The notes: generated from the sequence alone by a model not told the origin. 64,000 nt of DNA from Stictocephala bisonia (GCA_035578905.1 JAQJVL010000202.1:447001-511000), one strand, 5' to 3'. Counted from the first letter of the stretch, positions 43,727 through 56,330 are shown. Translations and numbers: made by a program.

Positions 43727-44248
43727 TATAATAATCAATTCGTAAACATTAAGTTTTGCCCATTCACATCAGATATTTTTCCATGGGATTGTTAAATAAA
43801 AATAACTGAAAAAGGGTGAAGAGGGCAGCATGAAAATGAATGAATCGACATCGTTATTAGACGTCGAATCAAACAAGAGCAGAAAAAAGGATTAAGGACA
43901 GCAGCTCAGGACATACAGTATGGCGTCAGCTGTCACGGAAAAGCTGTGAGCAAAACTAATTATAATGTAAACTTTTGTGTCTTCTTTTTAAAACTGTCTT
44001 GTAATTAAAAGTTATTATAAATTAACTGTGAACGATACTTTATAAATTCTCAACAAAAAGTTTGGATCTTTTCCGTTAATTCACTACCACTACTTTTCTT
44101 AAGTTTTCCGTTAATATTCACTAGTGCTTGATAAATTTTTTGCTGCTCTAAAAACTGTTCCCTAATCATTTTGATATTCCTTATATGCTAGGAATCCAAT
44201 ATCGCTGACCTTATCTTAACGCTTTCGAAGAACTTACACACGGCGGTA

Positions 44249-44502
44249 AGTCAATCATTGGATTTACCAGTTTGTGATCAACTTTAGTAGCCAACTAACC
44301 TAATCTAACCCAACCTAACCTAACCGTGATTGCGATAAAAAAAGTAGTGGTAGTGCAGTAACGGAAAAAAGTAGTGGTAGTTAATTAACGGAAAAGGTCC
44401 GAAAGTGTTTCTAAATAAATACAATGCAGATCTTTTACATACAAATATTTTACTTACAAATCTTGAAAAATCTTTCAAATTGTTATTTATTTGAATTAAG
44501 TT
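44249..44502 (+). repeat. 254-bp direct repeat, copy 2
   Basis: Second copy, 1618 bases downstream. The edges lack TG...CA, so it is not a standard LTR pair. Confidence 0.9.
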
Positions 44503-45544
44503 TTCTAAATTTACGTGAAAATGTAAAATACACTAAAATAAATCTAAAACTCGTACTCTTTCTTCTTCCTAATTTAGCTTCTTCATCGTGTTATTTTTTT
44601 ATTCGTTTTAATCTTTTTCATTGCCACCTGCTTCGTCATCCTTATCATCATTATCGTCTTCTTCTTTTTCTTCAGCTGCTTCTTGTTCTTCCTCGTTTTA
44701 GTTATTTAAATTTAATTTTAATCATGGTGAATTGAGAGCTCACTCCAAAAGTGCTACTTTGGTTCTTATTTTATTAGAATCAAAATACGGATTAGATAAA
44801 AACTATGAACATAAATAGGCTGTTTATAAAAGTTATGGAATTCATGTACAAAACAATGACCGTGTCTACCCACCTTTCGTTTAAACTCATCCAAAGTGTA
44901 TATTTACTGAAACAATTTTTGCTTTGTTTGAATGAAATAGAAAGAAATTTCTGAATATATTTGATATGTAACACAATTTAAGTACAATCCCAAAATAGAA
45001 TTAGAAAATCCAGCTCATTTCCACGGAGCAATAACAAAAATTATGGGACTTACATTATCTGTTGTTCTCATGTTACAGGTAAACACTCTATGAAGAAATG
45101 ATAACACATGAGCAGTAAGTACGATTAATATTTATTTTATTTTATTTTTGTACGTCATAAATGACTTCCCGAAATGTTAGTTATATAAACATTTTACCAT
45201 ATATTCTTTATTCAGTGATAAATTATTTAATGTAAAAATTAAATATTTGTTTGACAATCGTCTGTGCTAATTAAGAGTATCTGGTGATGATTATGAAGTA
45301 GTTTATGAATATGTCCATTGTAAAATTGTTTACAGTGCAACTAATGAGTTAATAAATACTAGACATTAAATGAAACTTAAAAGTGATCAAACATTACTTC
45401 TACTGTCTATTTAGGTGTGCTAAATGCATATACCAATCTGTTACGTTTTTTAAATAGGCAATTTAAATTTATCATTCATTATTATTTTCCATTAGTAAGA
45501 CAGCGATCGTAGAGATATGGGTGAATATGAGGGATGAATAAGTG

Positions 45545-45790
45545 TTAAAAAGGTTAAAGTATGTCTTATTTTACCTGACGAAGTTATGGCTAAGTAGCCC
45601 TCTCTAATACAGCCTGAAAACCAATGGCTTAAGGGTGACTTCCATCCACCCATCACTAGTGACCGGGCAGGTGGGCTGCGTACAAGGACAGGTTCGACGG
45701 TCACCCGTCCAAGGAACAGCCACGCTCGATGTTGCTTGACTTCGTCATCTTACGATAACGTTAGAACCCTCCAGTCAAGGCAACTATCAG
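45545..45790 (-). repeat. 5S rRNA-derived SINE-like repeat, near-complete copy
   Basis: Minus strand reads AAGCAACATCGAGCGTGGCT, then TTCCTTGGACGGGTGACC, the best match here to the 5S internal promoter. It continues to a tail ending GGTAAAATAAGACAT. Confidence 0.65.
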
Positions 45791-45799
45791 TGTGATGAG

Positions 45800-46161
45800 A
45801 GTGGATAAGTGTAGCCATTGTTACTAATTAAGGCCGACTGTTCCTCAGAAAGTGCTATTTATTAATAGCCCAATCGCCAGGGAGACTCAGAGACCTACAG
45901 CTTTACGCTGAATCCGATCCACGTAGTATTGGTCTGATTTTCAGCTAAGTGAGAAGTCTGATACTCAGTTCTTTTCCCTCCAAATCATCTGAACATTGAC
46001 TACCATCCAATATGGACACCCCAGCTTCTCTAGTAGTGTCCACGTTGATGGTAACCCTAGAGCGGACGCTGTACCGGTATCAAGAGGACCGAGTATTGAA
46101 CCTATAGCCTCCAATCTCCTTAACACTTTGTCTCCAAGTAGCTGGGTTACAGCACTGCGCC
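45800..46161 (+). repeat. Dispersed repeat R2
   Basis: Well preserved copy with ATGGACACCCCAGCTTCTCT, AAGAGGACCGAG and AAGTAGCTGGGTTACAGCAC; ends at the hAT-like insertion. Confidence 0.75.
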
Positions 46162-46715
46162 TAGGGATGGCAACGATGTATCGATATATCGGAAATTCGA
46201 TTAATATGGTCCGATGTATCGATATATTAGTATCGATATTTTCTTTCGATAGTATCGGCCATATTGATATTTTGGCTCGATATATCATATAATTAAAATA
46301 TTGACGTTATTCTCTCTTATTACAATCATAACAATTCGAAAAAAGACATATTTAAATATCCTCTTATGCGTACATTATTCTTTCATAATTAACATAATAT
46401 TAAAGGTATAATTAGACTTATTTTGAATTTTTTTCATTCAACCCCACAGACCACAACGTGTTACCTGTAGATAAATGTATTTAATTTTTACTTTCAGTAG
46501 GCTATTCTAAATAGTGACAAGAGTCAAGACATGAGTGTATTTTGGTCATAACAGTTAGTGCATAATTTTAAACAGATACATCACTTACAATTCGATATAT
46601 TGTGTAACCGATATATCGATATTTTTGTTTCAATATTATTGTTAGATATTTTTGTTTGTTTGTGATATATCGATATTTTGATACATCGATATGTTAAAAA
46701 TATTTGTCATCTCTA
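46162..46715 (+). mobile_element. hAT-like MITE rich in ATCGAT, 554 bp
   Basis: Begins TAGGGATGGCAACG and ends with the inverted TTGTCATCTCTA. Flanked by ACTGCGCC (46154-46161) and ATTGCACC (46716-46723), an 8-bp target duplication with two transitions, as expected for an ageing hAT insertion. The interior is dominated by TATCGATA-type repeats; no transposase. Confidence 0.7.
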
Positions 46716-46829
46716 ATTGCACCACTATAGCTGACTCATTTAATATTTAAATTCATTAAACGCACAAACATTGTTTAGTCATTGTTAAGTGTGTACGCAT
46801 GTGTCATCGTCATCATCATTGTAGATACA

Positions 46830-46996
46830 GAGAGCCGCCGTTTACGTAAATTGGTGGCACAGGTGGCATTAGAACGGCCTTTTGTAAAAGTTTTGAGCAC
46901 TTGTAAGTCTAAGGGCTCTTGTTATAATCTCCCTTTTGAGACCGTAAGTGAAAGTTTAAGCCCGTATTGTACATTAATTAAATTAGTTTCCAAGAA
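46830..46996 (+). repeat. Dispersed repeat R5
   Basis: GGCCTTTTGTAAAAGTTTTG, ACATTAATTAAATTAGTTTC. Confidence 0.7.
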
Positions 46997-47149
46997 TGAA
47001 GTTTAGACTTTACAAACCTTTCTTTAAGATCATTTTATAAAATTAATAGTAAATTCAATACTCGATTTAGAGTAGTTCTGAACGTAAATTAGACGTTCTT
47101 ACATATGAGACTCCAACATAACTTTTTTTGCATATTTTAAGGCGAATTT

Positions 47150-47520
47150 GAATGGTTATATGAGTTTAGAATGACTGTGTAGTCTGATTACTAACTGAGA
47201 TCCTCAAAAAGAGCCATTTTTAATAGCTCAACAGCCAGGGCAACTAAGGTACTTACAGCTTTAAATGGAATCCGAACCAGATAGTATTGGTATAATTTTC
47301 AGTTGATTTACAAGCCTGATACTCAGATCTTTCTCCTACTCAACGTCCAGACAATGACTACCACCCAACACGGACACCCCAAACTTCTCTAGTAGTGTCC
47401 GATAGCCAATAGCAACCATTGAGCGGCTGCCATGTAGGGATTAAAAGGACCGACTACAGAGCCTATCGCCTAGAATCTCCACAACACTTTGTCCCCAGGT
47501 AGCTGGGTTGTCGGTAGCGT
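47150..47520 (+). repeat. Dispersed repeat R2
   Basis: AATAGCTCAACAGCCAGGGC through AGGTAGCTGGGTTG. Confidence 0.7.
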
Positions 47521-47919
47521 ATTTTCCTAAAAACATTGCTAACAACTTTTTGCTAAACTTATTAAACATGTTTTTTTAACTTATTCGACTTGTTTGTTAC
47601 TTATTTAGCTTGTGGTAGCTTCTTTGTTTGTTAGAATAAATGTCGGTTTTGCGTATTCTACCAGTAAAGACCTTTAATTATATTTGCAACACGACCCATG
47701 CTCCTATTAAACTTCTCCTCCGATTCCTTACAGTCCGTCCCCTTGGATACGTAGAGAACAACAAAATACGTGTTAAAATTGTTTCTGATGTCCGTTAACA
47801 ACATGTCAAGTTTTGCAGCCCAATTTGTAACGGTTAAAATAATATTAAGCTGTCTCGGGATTTAATTATCTTATTGAGTCAAAAACAAAAATGTTTCTAA
47901 GCTATTTTAATATACAGTA

Positions 47920-47924
<5 letters not shown>

Positions 47925-47995
<71 letters not shown>
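47925..47995. repeat. (TA)n followed by poly-T
   Basis: About 18 TA units then about 33 T. The short frame across it is an artefact. Confidence 0.95.
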
Positions 47996-47996
<1 letters not shown>

Positions 47997-47999
47997 TAT

Positions 48000-49330
48000 T
48001 ACCCCTGCATTACTATTACTACAGTAGTATCTTATTGGGTCAGGAACATAAATTTTTCTTTACTTTTATATTTTTCAATGAAAGTTACTGAACACTGTAA
48101 ATATTTTATAAGGCACGGCAGTTTGTTAAATGAGGATATTAAAAATGTAAATGTGAGCTGAGTGCTTTTACTCATAGAATATTTGTTATTTACGAATTCA
48201 GTCATGATGGGTGTATTTCAGACAGTGAAAATTTGATTTATTTCCCAGCACAGAATGTAAAGAAATACATACAATTTTAATAATACTTATTTGCAAAATA
48301 AAATATTTGTAACATGAATAGAAATGTAAAATATAAACTAAATACAACATATTTTCCTAGTTAACATATTAGCCGTTGGGGAAAGGCCTGCAAGGGCGGA
48401 AGCCTGTGCGCACACCCGAGTTAGTAAAAGGCTGAAAGATGGCATTTTAGTATGTAACTTAAAATAATTGTTTCTTAAAAAAATAAAAAAGAATAATAAA
48501 AACGGGAAATATTTGTATTAATATTTTAATAATTTTTTGCGCAATACATCAAGGGTGAGGGAGAGAATATAAGGTTTAAAAGTTTATTTTAAATAGAAAA
48601 AGTGATATAAATATGTAATTGGCTTGGTCTTAAATGGCTTGTGGACTGGAGTTAGCTTAGTGACAGGAGATCATTTGTTATTTATTTATTTATTTATTTT
48701 TAATTTTTATTATAATGTAATGACTTTTGGATTTTTTGTCCAACTATAAAACTCAACTGTTACATAATTTTAAATTTAAAAAAATTAATAATGAAAGCTG
48801 ACAAAACCCCACATGATATTTATATGGATTAATTTAAATAAAAGTAATTATACTAAACGAATTGCAAAACAAACAGAAGAGCTGAAGAATACAGTGCATC
48901 TAAGTGAGCATGGGTAGCGTGAGGGGGGGAGTGGAGGTGGTGTTCAACGCTCACATTGGTTCAGGAAAGTCTCCTGTAATTGGTTCTGTCTATTGTCTCT
49001 TCCTCCTCAATTCTTAGCTGTGATAAAAATTCACTGACACTTTTATTTGAAATTGTAAGAGTTTGACAGCTATATACTAAATATATTTAATTCACCGAAG
49101 TAGTGACAAATATTTCTGTACAAAACATGCACAATATAAAAGGAATTAGTAAGTCCAATTTGATTTGACTGGACGTAACGGTATTATGCCAATATTTTCT
49201 GAAAATCTTGTGTTATACGAGTGTGTAACAGGTGACAACAGAGAATCTATATGCTTAAACATGCGCAACATAGAAACTTTATATATAGCTGACGGATTAT
49301 GAAGATGCCGCTTTCATGAAAAAGAGCAAT
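48000..49330. other. AT-rich intergenic DNA
   Basis: No gene-like frame; minor (TTTA)n near 48680-48700. Confidence 0.35.
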
Positions 49331-49344
49331 AGTTCAATACATTC

Positions 49345-50020
49345 GATGTTTTTTAGTCCAATTTTAAGTATGGTTTTTTACCAAATATATAATGGCTGAA
49401 GAGTTGATTGCAATGCTTCACCCACCCAAGCAATAATTCAAAACAATAATAATGACCGAATGCATGCATAATAAGCTCATTTGACATGTGTTCATCCAGA
49501 ATTCGACTAAGCTGATTAAATTCAAGGGTATAGTTCCTAATTGCATTCTGTAAGAAATCAGTTTGTTCTGACCGTTTAAATCTTACATTAGAAGTGACGC
49601 CTAGATATTTATTCAATGAAACTTTATCTATAGATTCACAAGACCAATTATTGTTAATATGATCACCACAAGTGTGAATTTTCAAGTCTTGCCAATGATA
49701 GTCAGAAATATTTGATAAGGAAATTGGCATGCATTTTGTATTTGCAACACTTAAATAAAGAGTATTCAAGTCTAGCCACTTTTTGAGCAGGATGAGATCA
49801 AATAATGCTTTTAATCTCGTTTCTTACCTTCAATAAAATAAACGTGTCGTCTGCGAAAAAAAAATAGCTCACCATATAGACTTAACTTTGAAAGATTATT
49901 TATACACACTCAAAATAAAATGGGCCCAAGAGTGCTGCCTTGGACAACACCGTAATTAATAGGTAATGCGTCACTACTAATATTACAATATAGATTAACC
50001 ATGTGTCTATCAAAATGAAA
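49345..50020 (-). pseudogene. LINE reverse transcriptase remnant
   Basis: Minus strand from about 49965 reads INYGVVQGSTLGPILF, a stop, then FFFADDTFI (the Y/FADD catalytic box, about 49865). After a frameshift a 138-codon frame (49769-49353) follows, with KKWLDLNTLYLSVANTKCM and KYLGV, the region after the RT palm domain. Broken by at least one stop and one frameshift. Different family from the LINE at 53515. Confidence 0.75.
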
Positions 50021-50094
50021 TATAACGTGAATGATAAGTCAAATAAAAATGTATTTATGATAGAAAACGTCCATATTGACTTATCATATTACCT

Positions 50095-50210
50095 CGATGA
50101 TTTAGTCAATTACCCTGTATGTCACAGTAAGCCGGGAGGGACAGAGTTCATCACTGTGTGACGTTCTATGACGGATTTCTATAGAAGAATTATTAGCCTG
50201 TAATATTCAT
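50095..50210 (+). repeat. Dispersed repeat R3
   Basis: GTCACAGTAAGCCGGGAGGG with flanks as in the other copies. Confidence 0.7.
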
Positions 50211-50339
50211 AAAATATTATTTACGGCTTCACTATTTCCTATTTGCTTATTTGCGGGAATTCTTATCGGTACATCTTTTAAAATGAAAACTTTAATTGCC
50301 AGTTCATATGGGCCTGCAGGCCTGTGCGTGAACATTATT

Positions 50340-50415
50340 CAAACCGTTCGATGGGAATTCGAACCTTGGACCATGCCCTCCGCAATATGAAGCCTTAGCC
50401 ACTGAGCAACCTTAT
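50340..50415 (-). repeat. tRNA-like sequence, probable SINE head
   Basis: Minus strand: GGTTGCTCAGTGGCTAAGGC (A box) and GGTTCGAATTCC (B box) spaced as in a tRNA; stems do not pair fully. Confidence 0.5.
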
Positions 50416-50444
50416 ATGTTGATACATTCTTATAGAGATTTCAT

Positions 50445-50645
50445 AAATTGTTATGTTAAGTTCAAAGGTTATACCTATCGGATATATAGGACATTTTATG
50501 TAGTATGGTGTTTCTGTTGCAAATATATCTCGCCTAGGTGTGCTAACGTTGTATAATTAATTGTATAAAAGTGGCTAATTTAATACTGCCATTTTCCAAT
50601 TTTTCCAAATAATCTAGTACATAATAACTTTTTCAATATAAATTT
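50445..50645 (-). repeat. Dispersed repeat R9
   Basis: Inverted partner of 39405-39600. Confidence 0.65.
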
Positions 50646-50914
50646 AAATATTGGTACGTCACAGAGTAGGCCTACAAGTTAAATAGAATAAAAAAGCTAG
50701 AAATAATGAGGAGGTCGATTGTATGAGTTATTGAAAATCAATTTCTTTATCTAACCCTATGATTGATAGTAAAGGAATATAAGATCAGTCCTTATAATCT
50801 TTTCTTTTCTTTTTTTTTTTATTGCAGTTAATAATAATAATCCTATACACAACAATCCTTTGAGAATCTGGTCATCCTAGACGACTTTTGGCCGAGTGAC
50901 GTGAGGTAAGCACG

Positions 50915-51106
50915 ACGCTTCCCGTTATTCCAGCTTTCTCACGACCAGGATTCGCTACAAGTCGTAGTTCCCAATTGCCTCACGAAGCTGGGTCAACACC
51001 GGGGGTATATTTGAGGGGCAAATTTCCAAACGCCTGGACCGAGAATTGAACCCGGGATCTCAAGTTCCGGAGGAGAGCGCGTTAACCACTCAGCCACCGG
51101 AACCCC
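50915..51106 (-). repeat. tRNA-derived SINE, second family
   Basis: Minus strand: GGTGGCTGAGTGGTTAACGC (A box) then GGGTTCAATTCTCG (B box), followed by a GC-richer body (AATATACCCCCGGTGTTGAC). Unlike the family at 30520. Confidence 0.65.
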
Positions 51107-51459
51107 TATATTTTGCAGTTATATAGTATTAAACTTGTATTGCATGCTGGATGCGTATTTGGTCTTCTGGTCCTATTTTCATCTGATCACTCGTATTTAA
51201 CAATTACTAACTCATGTGCTATGTTCAAATATTTAGCGAAAATTGAATCAATCCAATCCAACAGTTTTAAAACCCAAAACGCCTGATTTTAATTTGTCAT
51301 AGGCCTATGTTATAGTTATATTTACAATTATATTTTACTTTAATGAAATGGTCGTATTTTAGACTATTAATAATAATATCAATTTTTAATACTAAAAATA
51401 ATACAATAAAAATAATTGATTTATTACATATTATCTTAGAAGGTACTGTCACCAATATT

Positions 51460-51690
51460 CATTGAATTCTTAATATTCCACCATAATATAATGGCACAAC
51501 TGTAATACAATGTAAGAGTGTTTTATATCACAATGGTCGACATCAACAAAAATTACTTTGAAGCATTTGGTCTCCCGGAGCTGTTAATAAATTACATCTG
51601 AATAATTAATAATGAGGAAGATAAATGAGAAATTGTGGTTTCCTCGAAGGTTTGTGGAGTAACAATTGTACTCATTTTCATTATTCTACT
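51460..51690 (+). repeat. Dispersed repeat R4
   Basis: Direct copy of 40540-40800. Confidence 0.65.
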
Positions 51691-52016
51691 GTCACAATAT
51701 TTGAGTAGAAAACAGTTTTAAGATATCTAAATTTTAAAATTTAATCCAGAACTTTAGCAAATACTTATGAAAATGCGATATACATATTGTATGGCTTTCA
51801 ATGACATCTACTAAAATAAAATGAAAGTGAAAGAAAAATTAAAAATTAGATTGAAAAGTAAAAATTTTTTTGAAATAAAATTCAAACTATCAAGAACTTT
51901 TTATTTAAATATGGATATCCAGAAGTCCAGAGTTTGCAACCACAACCTGCTTCTCCGATTGAAAGATGACCAGCCACAGCTAATCAACCCACCTGAAAAG
52001 AACGATGTAAGCATTT

Positions 52017-52135
52017 AGTATGTGATCCATAGTTTGAGTTCCGTCTCCGATAATTTGCCAATCCTTATTTATATTTCCAGTACTTGCAACTTCCCACACC
52101 CGTTCGAACTTGACTCAACATAGTCCGTTCCTTAC
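52017..52135 (+). repeat. Dispersed repeat R8
   Basis: Direct copy of 37797-37925. Confidence 0.6.
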
Positions 52136-52289
52136 CAGGAAGGTTTTTTCTACTAATGACAGACATAGGGTCTGATACCAGAAACTTGTTTCGACCCTAA
52201 AACATACCAACGCCGTCAACGTTAACGCCCAGTTGGTTTTGGTGAAAATACCTTTGAAATTCACTGGGAATTTGAAAATACGGCACTGG

Positions 52290-52700
52290 TGGCGCAGTCC
52301 TGTATCCCAGCTATTTGGGGACAAAGTGTTTGGGATATTGTAGGCGATAGGTTCCATGCTCGGTTCTCTTGATACCGACACGGTGTCCGCTCAGTGGTTG
52401 TCATTAACGTAGATGACTACTAGAGACTACTAGATGACTAGAGAGACTAAAGAAGTTTGGGGTGTCCGTGTTGAATGGTAGTCAAGGTTCAGATTTTGTG
52501 TAGGGAAGAGAACTGAGTGTCAGACATGTCAGTTAGCTGAAAATCAGAGCAACAATACGTGGTTCGGATTCCACGTATAGCTGCTGTAGGTCCCATAGTT
52601 GCCCTGGCTATTGGGCTATTAATAAATAGTCCTTTCTGAGCTAAGTCGAACTCAGATAGTATCAATGACTACACTCGTTCATCTAAACTCTTCATTCCTC
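52290..52700 (-). repeat. Dispersed repeat R2
   Basis: Reverse-complement copy with GTGTCCGTGTTGAATGGTAG and CCTGGCTATTGGGCTATTAA. Confidence 0.7.
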
Positions 52701-52796
52701 ATGTTCACCCATATTTCTACGATCGGCGTCTTAGAGATGAATAATGAATAATAATGAAGCTTGTCGAAGAGGTTGTTACCTATATTTAAGCCGTCA

Positions 52797-52927
52797 AGCA
52801 CGTTTTCGGATATCTTGCAAAATGGAGAGATCTGATCCGGATAAATGACGCAAGGAGTCAGTTCTTAGAATTTAAAATCTTATCTAGTCAAAATCTCCCC
52901 ATTTTGCAAGATATCCCACAACGTGCT
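52797..52927. mobile_element. Short foldback MITE, 131 bp
   Basis: AGCACGTTTTCGGATATCTT with GCAAAATGGAGAGAT mirrors ATCTCCCCATTTTGCAAGAT with ATCCCACAACGTGCT; arms of about 35 bp. Confidence 0.7.
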
Positions 52928-53344
52928 GGGTAAAATAAATCTAGAAAACAACCTCCTCGATGAGCTTCCCAATTGAATTCATATGAATTTTCACCACAAG
53001 ATTTTGTAACTGAACTGACACTTGTGTGATCTATGTCAGCTGCCAACAAATATGATAATATGTGGTGTTTATCATCAACGGTTTTGACTGAGGCTGAAAA
53101 AGTCAACTTTTTTAGGATTTAAGTATACAAATGACTATTTGTTGCTTATAATTAAATTTCAGTCTTTCAGATTGGTACTAAAACCCATTTTTGTTACACA
53201 TGAATACCAACTCTAATAACATTGCTTTTACTCGGATATCTATAATATCTATATATATATCACATGGCTGACTTTAGCTGATCAATGCGAAACTACGGTA
53301 ACTCAAAATATTAGTTTTACTACAGCTCCGTCAGAGAACGCACG

Positions 53345-53512
53345 AACGTCGATGTTTGAAGTTGAAATTTGATGTTTGCAGCAATAATAATAATTGTGTT
53401 GAAAGTTGATGTTTGCAGCAATAATAATAATTGTGTTGAAAGTTGATTTTTGAAGCAATAATAATAATAATTGTGTTGAAAGTTGATGTTTGCAGCAATA
53501 ATAATAATTATT
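53345..53512. repeat. Tandem repeat, about 56 bp, 3-4 copies
   Basis: GTTGATGTTTGCAGCAATAA with TAATAATTGTGTTGAAA repeated; abuts the LINE insertion. Confidence 0.8.
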
Positions 53513-53514
53513 AA

Positions 53515-54830
53515 ATACTTTATTCACAACAATTTCGTCTGCCTTATGTTTTTAATCCACATATACTAACCTTTCCACATTATCATATACTTACCACGTA
53601 TCCACTCTTATTCTTACTCTACATTAACGAAGTCACTACTGTTATCAATTTCTGCAAATTTCACTTATACGCTGACGACCTACAAATATATACTCACTTC
53701 ACTCTGAAAGACTTGCCTACTGCCGTAACTAACATTAACTGTGATATCCAGTCTATCACAAATTGGGCTGTCAAGCATGGCTTAAAGCTCAATGAGGCCA
53801 AAACCCAAACAATATTGTTGGGCTCTACTAGACTCACTTCTAACATTGACCTGACAAATATACCAAAACTCAAACTTAACAATACAGAATTACCGTTTTA
53901 TGACAAAGTTAAAAACCTAGGACTTATTATGAATAAAAACTTGAACTGGACTGATCAAGTAGCTGTAATGTGTAATAGAGTTTTTGCTGCTATACACACT
54001 TTGAAAAGATTTGCCATGTTTTTCCCTCTCAATGTCAAAGTGTTGTTAGTAAAGGCTCTAGTTTTCACTCACTTTAATTACTGTGATACTGTAATCAATG
54101 ACATGTCTGTTGAGCTCGCGGAAAGATTACAGCGTGCCCAAAACTACTGTATCAGATTTAATTTCAACCTGAGGCGAAGGGATCATGTTACTCCATTTTT
54201 CTACCAATTATCCATCTTAAAGTTAAACAATCTTCGACAATTCCATATCCTGATATTGTTGCACAATATTCTTCAAATCCAAATTCCTAATTATCTATCA
54301 GAGCAGTTTGTTTATCTGTCACAAGTTGGTGTGCGTAGAACCAGACGTGGTGAGTCAATGTTAGCTATTCCAGTTCACCGCACCACCACTTTCAACAAAT
54401 CATTTATTGTCTCCGCGTGCAGGCTCTGGAATGCTCTGCCTGATAATAGCAGATCCATCGATAAGCGCACTCGGTTTGGGGCGGAGTTGAGGTGCTATCT
54501 GCTGCGGGCCTAGCGGGAGTAGTGGCTGGTGGCGCTGTGGCTTGGTGGTGGCGGTAATGAGTGATTGTGCTGAATAAATGTAGTTTTGAATAAATTTTAT
54601 GAATAACTGTAGTTTTGTTTGAGATAGTCGAAATATTTTTAAGTTTAAATATAATGTTTCACATTTTTTGACTTTATATGTTTTACTTCGTACATTGCAA
54701 TTTCTATTTTGTATTTCCTTGTAAATTGTTATTTATATTTGAAAATATCTTATTATGTATGATGAGGTTAAGTGGTAGAGAGGGCTTTGCAGCCCTAAAT
54801 TCGCCTCTTGAATATAAATAAAGACGTTTT
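53515..54830 (+). mobile_element. 5'-truncated non-LTR retrotransposon (LINE)
   Basis: Open frame from 53515 to 54513, then a 3' UTR ending in a hairpin (AGAGGGCTTTGCAGCCCT, about 54778-54796) and AATATAAATAAAG. CATTT-rich sequence follows. The 3' tail matches that of the 5S-type SINE-like repeat (27700-27745). Confidence 0.85.
53584..54513 (+). pseudogene. LINE reverse transcriptase, C-terminal half (no start, 5' truncated)
   Basis: Copies LINE RNA at the insertion site. The frame has YPLLFLLYINEV and the catalytic YADDLQIY box (53668-53691), then NWAVKHGLKLNEAKTQ, the typical segment after the palm, and a C-terminal region with LQRAQNYCIRF, a run RRRDHVTPFF, and SACRLWNALP, all common in this class. 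First ATG is 53713, after the catalytic box, so it cannot make a working enzyme. Endonuclease and the N-terminal RT motifs are missing. The frame is otherwise uninterrupted for more than 300 codons, implying a fairly young insertion. Confidence 0.85.
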
Positions 54831-55129
54831 TCTTTTCATTTCATTCATTCATTTCATTTCATTTCATATCCAGTTAATAACGTATCATCATTTTCTAATT
54901 TTGAGAGTCATTAGAATGTTTTCTATCTTATCGTACGTTTTACCTTTAAGGAGGTGGTTTCCCAAACAGCCAATCCACCGCTGGGAAGGTGACAGTCTTA
55001 TACTAGCTATGCAATTTTTACCGTCGGCGAGCCAAAACATGCTTTTTCTATTTCAACTGTATAGTTCGTGTTTATTATTATATTTAATTACTGTAAAACA
55101 CTATAATATTATAAAAGTTCCCGTATAAT

Positions 55130-56190
55130 TGACTATATTATGAGTTTTATAAATTTAATATAGTCAAGAGATTTAAATTTTGACTTATTTAACTGTAAAA
55201 AATGCTTAAAATACGTACCTTTTTACAAAATTCAGCTGGTGGTTCACTAAAATAGATCTTCAACTATCATATGACATTTAAAGTATTGCATTATGACCAC
55301 TATTCCGGACAAAATGTAAAATTGTTAGTTAGTATCACAGCTGAAAAATGTATTAAGCTTTAAAGTATTATCGATAAATTTATCTTATTTTTCTTGCTTT
55401 TTAGTCTGGTGTCTTCAATTGATATTGATGGCTTCAGACCACAGTTAGTTATGTCTTACAATAGTTATTAACTGTTGAACGGTAAAAATGTGAAGATAAT
55501 GGGAAATAAAGAAGGCAGTTTGTAAGTTAGTAAAAATTAAGATCAGCTGCATTCGTCGTTTCTCACCTTTCACCAGAGAGATATAACTTGGTGATTGGTC
55601 ATAATACGATTCTTTATAAATTCTATTGGGAAAGGTTTGAGCAAGCCTACAAACATTTTTAAATATGTGTGTCATGTAAGTTCTCAGTGGTTGATTTTTA
55701 GAAATTTATCACTACCACTTAGTCGCATACAATCGTAGACAGTATTTTGGGTGTACGTTAATTTTGCAAATGTTTTTCTAATTTCTTTTATTTTAATATT
55801 AGTTTATTGGGAAAATATAAGTAAATGGAAACGTAGAAACTCGTATCATAAGTATTTTGGAAAAGTATTTTTTTTTCAAATTTCAAATATGTCAATATTT
55901 TCTTAGTGAAACAAACCGATAATTTTAGTATTTTGAAAATAATATTAAATGTTGTAATGTAATAATTTTAACAGATTATATGAGGGGTACGTTATATGAG
56001 GATATTTTTTATCATACCTAATAAAAATATTTGCCCGGGATAGTCCCTAAAAAATTGTTTTTTCACTAAAATAGATATTGTAGATTTAGTTATAAGCAAA
56101 ATTAAAACAGACAACCCACACTAAAAATAAGAAGAATAACTACACGAGTGGTTCATAAGTAATATTTTAATATATGAAAACTATCAGTAT
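55130..56190. other. AT-rich intergenic DNA
   Basis: No gene-like frame. Confidence 0.35.
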
Positions 56191-56204
56191 TATTACGTGG
56201 ATGA

Positions 56205-56330
56205 CGTGAACGGTGGAGGGATTTAGTCAATTAGCCCTGTATGTCACAGTAAGCCGGGAGGGACAGAGTTCATCATTGTGTGACGCTCCATGGCGGATTT
56301 TCGATCAGATTTATTAGCCTGGGATATTTA
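56205..56330 (+). repeat. Dispersed repeat R3
   Basis: Best preserved copy: GTGGATGACGTGAACGGTGG through TCGATCAGATTTATTAGCCT. Confidence 0.75.

Noticed and set aside
42631..44502. LTR retrotransposon
   Set aside because: The direct repeats lack TG...CA ends, and no primer site, polypurine tract or gag-pol frame lies between them.
44424..44735. 103-codon Leu/Phe-rich frame
   Set aside because: Overlaps the 254-bp direct repeat, pyrimidine-rich, no domain.
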